Positions 14,647-19,015 of a DNA stretch of 19,015 bases are shown in pieces. A model generated the notes under the pieces. It saw only the letters and a program-made list of their open reading frames with translations. It had not been told where the DNA came from and made no database searches. How positions within the stretch are numbered: position 1 is the first letter of the stretch; the number at the start of each line of letters is the position of its first letter. This DNA is from Brachionus koreanus. Lineage: Eukaryota; Rotifera; Eurotatoria; Ploima; Brachionidae. The translations under genes were made by a program, and so were the position numbers. The stretch spans positions 66,601 to 85,615 of the forward strand of contig PJRA01000183.1 in the NCBI GenBank assembly GCA_016987375.1, given 5' to 3'.

Positions 14647-17600
14647 ATGAATGAGAGAGCCGGAGAAAATAAATCAGATTTAGCCAATTTGGTTTCAAAG
14701 CCAAAAATAAAGAAAATATTTAATAGACAAAAAAATATAACATTAGAAGAGGACCAAGTTTCTTTAAGTTCGTTGCGATCTTCAACAAAGCCATTGATTT
14801 CAATATTAACTGGAGTTAAGAAAGATTCCAATGAATTGACGGCAATGACATCTACATCTTCAACATTGCCAAAATTTGTAAAACGATGTGAAAGACAAAA
14901 TTTATCTAGAATAAATTCACAAAATTCACTAGCTGAACGGAAAACGTTGAATGTAAAAAATAATACCATCGATGATTCAGCTAGCCAAAAGTCATCTTAT
15001 AATAGCGTGAGGTAATTATTTTTTTTATCAATAACTTTGCTTTTATTTTTTAACAAAAAAAAATATTGAAAAGCACACAAAATTTCAACAGAAAAATGCA
15101 CACCCCCACTTTTTGGCATTATTTTACACCCCTGGGTGTTTTTAAATTAAAAGCATTCTAGTCGAATTCAGTTAGGCGTCAAAAAATTCGTCTTTTTCTG
15201 CTCTTTTAGTTGAGTTTTTTTTTTTTGAAATTTTAAAAAAAACACATTTGAAATTTAAACACCTGAGTGCATTTTTTAAAGTAAGCTTGGACGCCTACCA
15301 AATTATTTCTAATTTGAATTAAGCACCAAAAAATACTAATGATTGCCTTTTTTGGTAAAGTCTAATTAGTTTCATTCTTTAAAAAAATCTGATAAATATA
15401 CCCAAAATCTTTAGACCTTGAATACCCGCCTGTTTTATTATTAAATGTTTAAAAAAATATATTTCCTAGAAAACCTTTTTAATAAAAAACTAAATTTCAA
15501 ATTATTTTAAAGCAAACTTGATTTTTTACAAAAATTAATTTATTTTACAAATTTTTTGACAGATTTTTTTTGAATAAATAAAATTTTTTCAAAATTTAGT
15601 ACTGTCGTTTATGCTTATAAAAGTCTTTAGATTAAAAATGATTTAATTCATAAAGTGAATTTAAATTATATGTATATACAAAGAAATTTTTTGTATTTTT
15701 TTTTTGGCTTGTAGGCTTTAGTTATATTATGCGTAGCATTCTGGTTAAGTTCATGACAGCTCGAACTTAAATAGTTTTCAATTTTTTTTCCTTGAAAGGT
15801 TACTCCATGTATTAGGTAATGTTTTAAATCTCAAATAGCATTTTGAGTCCTCGTTCTTTCATTCAAAGTACATGACCAAGCCATCGCAATCTTTTGTTCT
15901 TAATTCATTGACTTAATGCCTCTGAATTTTTTCTTTTGTATAGTTTGACATTCGAAATTGTCTCAGACCAGTTTATCCCAAGAATTCTCCACAGGCTTTC
16001 AGTGTGGAAAGTGTTTAGATTTCTTTTGTCAGATTCACACATCCCTCAACATTCACTTCCATAGAACAGTGTTGCTTTTACAACACAGTTGTACAGTTTT
16101 AGTTATGTATTCAGCTTTGTTCCTCAAATCTTGTGTCTTTATATGCACATGTTCTTCTGTATTAGATATTAACACCAGATGATCCGTAAAATCCAGATGT
16201 TCAAGCTTTGTTGTTAATCCCCATTTTATACCCTTCGCAGAAACAGTTGTTTTCTTCATGACATAATCAATCATTATTTGAAATAGTGTTTGAAAGAGAA
16301 CGCATCCGTCTGTACACACTTTGAAGCTCTCAGACTATCAAGTATAGTTTAGAATAGTTTAATAGTTTAATAGAATAGTTTTATCAAGTTAACTATTTTC
16401 TGTGACATGTCACATGTGATCTTAATATGATCCAGAAGACTTTACTGATTTATCTAAAGTTCTATCATAAATATTCTTTGTTCAGACATTGAAAACTTGA
16501 AATATTGAATTTTAAAATTAAGGTTCGCAAAATTTGAAACAAACCAAAATGCTTTCAACTATTCTCAAGAGGGATCAAATTTCAATCATCAACCCAGCGA
16601 ATATTCAACATTAAGCAATAATTTTTCAATGATAAGCAACATTGAATTAATCAATAACCATCTTAAACTACCTGATTCAAAAAATGAAACAAGCTTTGTG
16701 TCAGCTATTACATCAAATTCTAGTTCGAATTCAATCTATGATTTAATGAATGATGCCGAATTGCTTGAAACTTCAGTTAAAAAAAATGATAAATATACAG
16801 TTAGACGCATTTTGGATGTGCATTTTTCATATTTTCGTACAAAACAATATGATTTTTTTAATAAATCAACTTTTAATATTCCAAAAATTTTTCAAAATAT
16901 ATTACATCTATCAATAGAAAATGATTCTCTAGATGTTTTGAGAATTTGTTTGAAATATGGCTTAGATTCAAACGAATGCGGAGTTTCAGAAAATTTTGAA
17001 AGCAAATTTCAACAAAATTGCAATTTTTGCCAAAATAAAAAAATTCAGTTGCCTATCCAAACGATAAAAGCTAATTTGATTAATTACTTTCACTACAATT
17101 ACGTGATATCATTGCCTCCGTTATTCTTGTCGATTTCTAAATGCAATCATCAGGCTACCCAGTTGCTTCTCCATTATGGTGCATGTCCAAATATCCAGGA
17201 TTGCTATAATAACACGCCACTTCATCTGGCCGCAGCCAAACTGAATCCATGCTACGAGTGCATTTATTTGCTTTTAAAATACCATGCAAGTTGTCATTTA
17301 TCAAATGCCAATCAAGTCAATCCAATTCAAATATTGTCTCAAGTGGTTAAAGAAAAAAATGTCAAGTCAACCAGTGAATGGGATTATAAAATAACGTCCG
17401 TCTATTCAAGAATAATTAGTGAAATTTTCAAAAATTTGGATCAAATATCTCAATTGAAAAACAAAGCCAATTCAGAACTGACCCAGTCTCCAAAGCATGA
17501 CCGATTGATTTTTTCATCCACTATTAAGTCGACAAAAAATTTAAACAAAAGTTCAACTTTGCAACAAAATCCTAAAGAGAGTTGTTCTTTAAAGAACATT

Positions 17601-18860
17601 TCCAAATTAGCTTCATCGAGTTCATGCCTAAATGAAAATGACTCAAAAACAAATGAAAACAAACAAATATTAATGAACGTTAAGAAAATTTTCAAAAATC
17701 AAAATTCTGGATCAGACGTTCATCTAAATTCGGTTAAGCAAAATAGAAATAAATTAAAAAAAGAAACATCAGAAGCAAAAAACTTAATTACTGTCTTTAA
17801 GCCACGCGAAAAATGCAAGAGTTTAATAAACGTAGCACCTAATAATTTTATAAATCAAAATGTTGACTCAGATGAAATAAGTATTTTGAAAAAGTATGCA
17901 AGATATTCAAGATCTCCTGTGGGCAAAGCTGGCTCAGCTGTGGTGCGCGTACCTACATTTAATCAATCTATTAAAATAGAAAAAATTAACCGACAGATTA
18001 GCTTCAGCAATTTTATGATAAATAAGCTGAATTCTATCCGCAATTTAAATTCAAGTTATGCATACGATTCAAATCAAAAAATAGCAAATTACTCCAAACA
18101 GATAAGTAAATCAACTGATCAACAGTTTAGCACAACAAACGACAATAATTCAATAGTTTCTTCTAGGGTTTCGCTTTCAAAAAAGCCAGTAAGCATCAAT
18201 TTTTTTTCTTAGGTGCATGTTTATGACTCTGCAAAATTTTTGCAACTAAAAATTTTTTTTTCAAATTCTTAAAAATAAAAATTTTAGCATGATCAATAAA
18301 TAACTGACAAAAAATTGGCATCAATTGAAAAAAAAAATTACAATTTTTCGCTGGGTGGACTACTAATTTGTTTTTTAATTTAGATTACTTCACAAAGTCA
18401 GAATTTAAAAACGAAGCCTTTATTGAATGAATTAAATGAATTCAACTCTGTGCAAACTAATAATTCAATTTCAAAAAAAGATCATCAAAATTTTCCTTTG
18501 AATTCGGAATTTATTGCAGGTAAACCTGAAATTAATTTTACTTGTTCACTTTTAACATATGATGATATTTTTCTAGAAAAATATGAGAGTGAATTTAAGT
18601 CAATTTTTAGAGAACTTGAAAAATTCTCGTCGAATATAGAATGCGTAGTTTATATAATTGATGAATTACAATCACACTTAAAAGAACTAATTGAGACACT
18701 AAGTTTCCGAGATGAAATCATTCAGTCGAAGTTTAATGATGGCTCATCTAATTTAAACAATCAGCCAAACAACAAATTATCGTCAGAAAATCATTTGATA
18801 TCAAAGTTAGAAAATTTACTTGGCAATTTAATTCGAGTAAAATATTTTTGTTTACATTAA
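14647..18860 (+). CDS. Ankyrin-repeat protein with Ser/Asn-rich flanks and C-terminal helical region, three exons
   Basis: Exons 14647-15011, 16523-18188 and 18384-18860 join in phase (365+1666+477 nt) to give 835 aa. The introns are 15012-16522 (GTAATT...TTAAG, phase 2) and 18189-18383 (GTAAGC...AATTTAG, phase 0). Residues 1-195 are Ser/Lys/Asn-rich and look disordered. Ankyrin repeats lie at about 199-222 (weak), 247-272 (NILHLSIENDSLDVLRICLK), 318-347 (LPPLFLSISKC...LLLHYGACPN), 351-381 (NNTPLHLAAAK...LLLKYHA) and a partial one at about 385-394. A Cys pair (CNFC) sits in the insert between repeats. Residues 400-690 are Ser/Lys/Asn-rich. The last exon ends in a probable coiled coil (FKSIFRELEKFSSNIECVVY). 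There is no signal peptide or membrane segment, so a cytoplasmic or nuclear scaffold is likely. I cannot name an orthologue. The stop at 18858-18860 may not be the true end, because no AATAAA follows before the window closes. Confidence 0.75.
15715..16325 (-). pseudogene. Decayed non-LTR retrotransposon reverse-transcriptase fragment (relic B)
   Basis: The minus-strand frame 16319-16053 gives an 88-aa piece of a LINE reverse transcriptase. It has TDGCVLFQTLF and IDYVMKKT (the R-Q-G-C...LF...ID block), then GIKWGLTTKLEHLDFTDH. Here FTDH, encoded at 16190-16179, sits where active elements have the catalytic FADD, so two of the four residues are changed. After a frameshift, 15997-15935 reads SLWRILGINWSETISN, and 15886-15866 reads RWLGHVL, the familiar region after the RT in this LINE type. 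Several stops follow, and similarity fades towards about 15715. There is no ORF1, endonuclease or 3' tail. The copy is dead and lies antisense within the ankyrin gene's first intron. It shares the IDYV block with relic A at 4935-5230. Confidence 0.85.
16341..16382. repeat. Short degenerate AATAGTTT tandem repeat
   Basis: Four or five imperfect copies of a unit like AATAGTTT follow one another (TATAGTTT, AATAGTTT, AATAGTTT, AATAGTTT with spacers). They lie just outside the upstream end of LINE relic B, possibly at its breakpoint. Confidence 0.6.
18189..18383 (+). other. Intron 2 of the ankyrin-repeat gene
   Basis: GTAAGC donor and TTTTTTAATTTAG acceptor, 195 nt, phase 0. Joining gives SKKP then ITSQSQNLKTKPLLNELNEF, which continues directly into the last exon. 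Without splicing, the frame ends at 18210-18212. The internal TTCTTAG at 18212 is a weaker acceptor choice that would break the frame. Confidence 0.68.
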
Positions 18861-19015
18861 AAATTTAACTATTAAAACATAATCTAATTAGGAATGATTA
18901 TGAAAATTTAAATTGTAGAATTAAAATTATTAGATATTTAAAAAAAAAAAGATTTCATTTATTTTTGTTTCAAAATTTTTTTTTTTCACAAGTATATTTA
19001 TAAAATACTTTTTTT
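18861..19015. other. 3' UTR or intron after the ankyrin exon
   Basis: The stretch is AT-rich with long A and T runs. No AATAAA is present; ATTAAA at about 18871 could serve as a variant signal. An acceptor-like TCTAATTAG (to 18891) is followed by an open frame reading NDYENLNCRIKIIRYLKK, so another exon of the same gene is possible, but I could not find a donor in matching phase. Confidence 0.4.

Larger units (their letters stand above)
15012..16522 (+). other. Intron 1 of the ankyrin-repeat gene
   Basis: A 1511-nt intron, the largest in the window. Its donor AG|GTAATT and acceptor TTAAG|G rebuild an Arg codon (AG+G) and keep the frame open for 35 codons before the Met at 16629. It contains a degraded inverted arrangement around 15091-15300 and an antisense LINE relic at about 15715-16325, which explains its size. 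Confidence 0.7.

Noticed and set aside
14631..14969. Minus-strand 112-aa frame
   Set aside because: It overlaps ankyrin exon 1 and has no domain; the plus strand has an in-phase splice to the rest of the gene.
15958..16182. Plus-strand 74-aa frame with several cysteines
   Set aside because: It is antisense to LINE relic B, whose RT motifs explain the composition.
17450..17695. Minus-strand 81-aa frame
   Set aside because: It is a shadow of the Ser/Lys-rich linker of the ankyrin protein.
1..19015. CRISPR array, bacterial operon, integron or phage structures
   Set aside because: Splicing, protein families and composition are those of an animal nucleus; no direct-repeat array was seen.

Overview
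The window looks like nuclear DNA of a small, very AT-rich invertebrate. Every convincing gene lies on the + strand. Exons are separated by short GT-AG introns (57-198 nt, plus one of about 1.5 kb), and the first four genes have an AATAAA signal 12-51 nt after the stop. The protein types are animal: a three-domain peritrophin-A chitin-binding protein, a CREBRF/REPTOR bZIP factor, a secreted VWA-like protein and an ankyrin-repeat protein. Base composition, tiny introns and peritrophins rich in 'WW' and 'PC' motifs suggest a rotifer such as Brachionus. That is an inference; another AT-rich lophotrochozoan or other invertebrate is possible.

Layout. 1-1018 is AT-rich and has no gene I can support. 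1019-2425 encodes a secreted chitin-binding protein. 2426-7046 is a gene-poor stretch with decayed mobile DNA: a 371-bp foldback element with TA target duplication (3825-4195), a FLYWCH/MULE-like zinc-finger remnant (about 4588-4773) and a reverse-transcriptase relic on the minus strand (about 4935-5230). 7047-9654 is a four-exon CREBRF-family gene that I could assemble completely (749 aa). 10729-10986 is a two-exon gene for a 66-aa secreted six-cysteine peptide, too short for ordinary ORF lists. 11992-13008 is a secreted VWA-like protein whose metal site has degenerated. 14647-18860 is a three-exon ankyrin-repeat gene (835 aa as modelled) whose first intron holds a second minus-strand LINE relic (about 15715-16325).

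How the genes relate. There is no operon and no evident shared pathway. CREBRF/REPTOR factors are known as transcription regulators in nutrient/TORC1 and stress responses. The peritrophin, the six-cysteine peptide and the VWA-like protein all carry apparent signal peptides and should enter the secretory pathway. The ankyrin protein is probably a cytoplasmic or nuclear scaffold.

I see no single spectacular new system. The most novel items are the hidden six-cysteine peptide gene, the VWA fold with a lost MIDAS, the acceptor-like tracts just before several start codons, and the layered transposon relics. All exon joins were made by eye from splice consensus, reading phase and, for CREBRF, remembered family similarity; none has been tested against transcripts.
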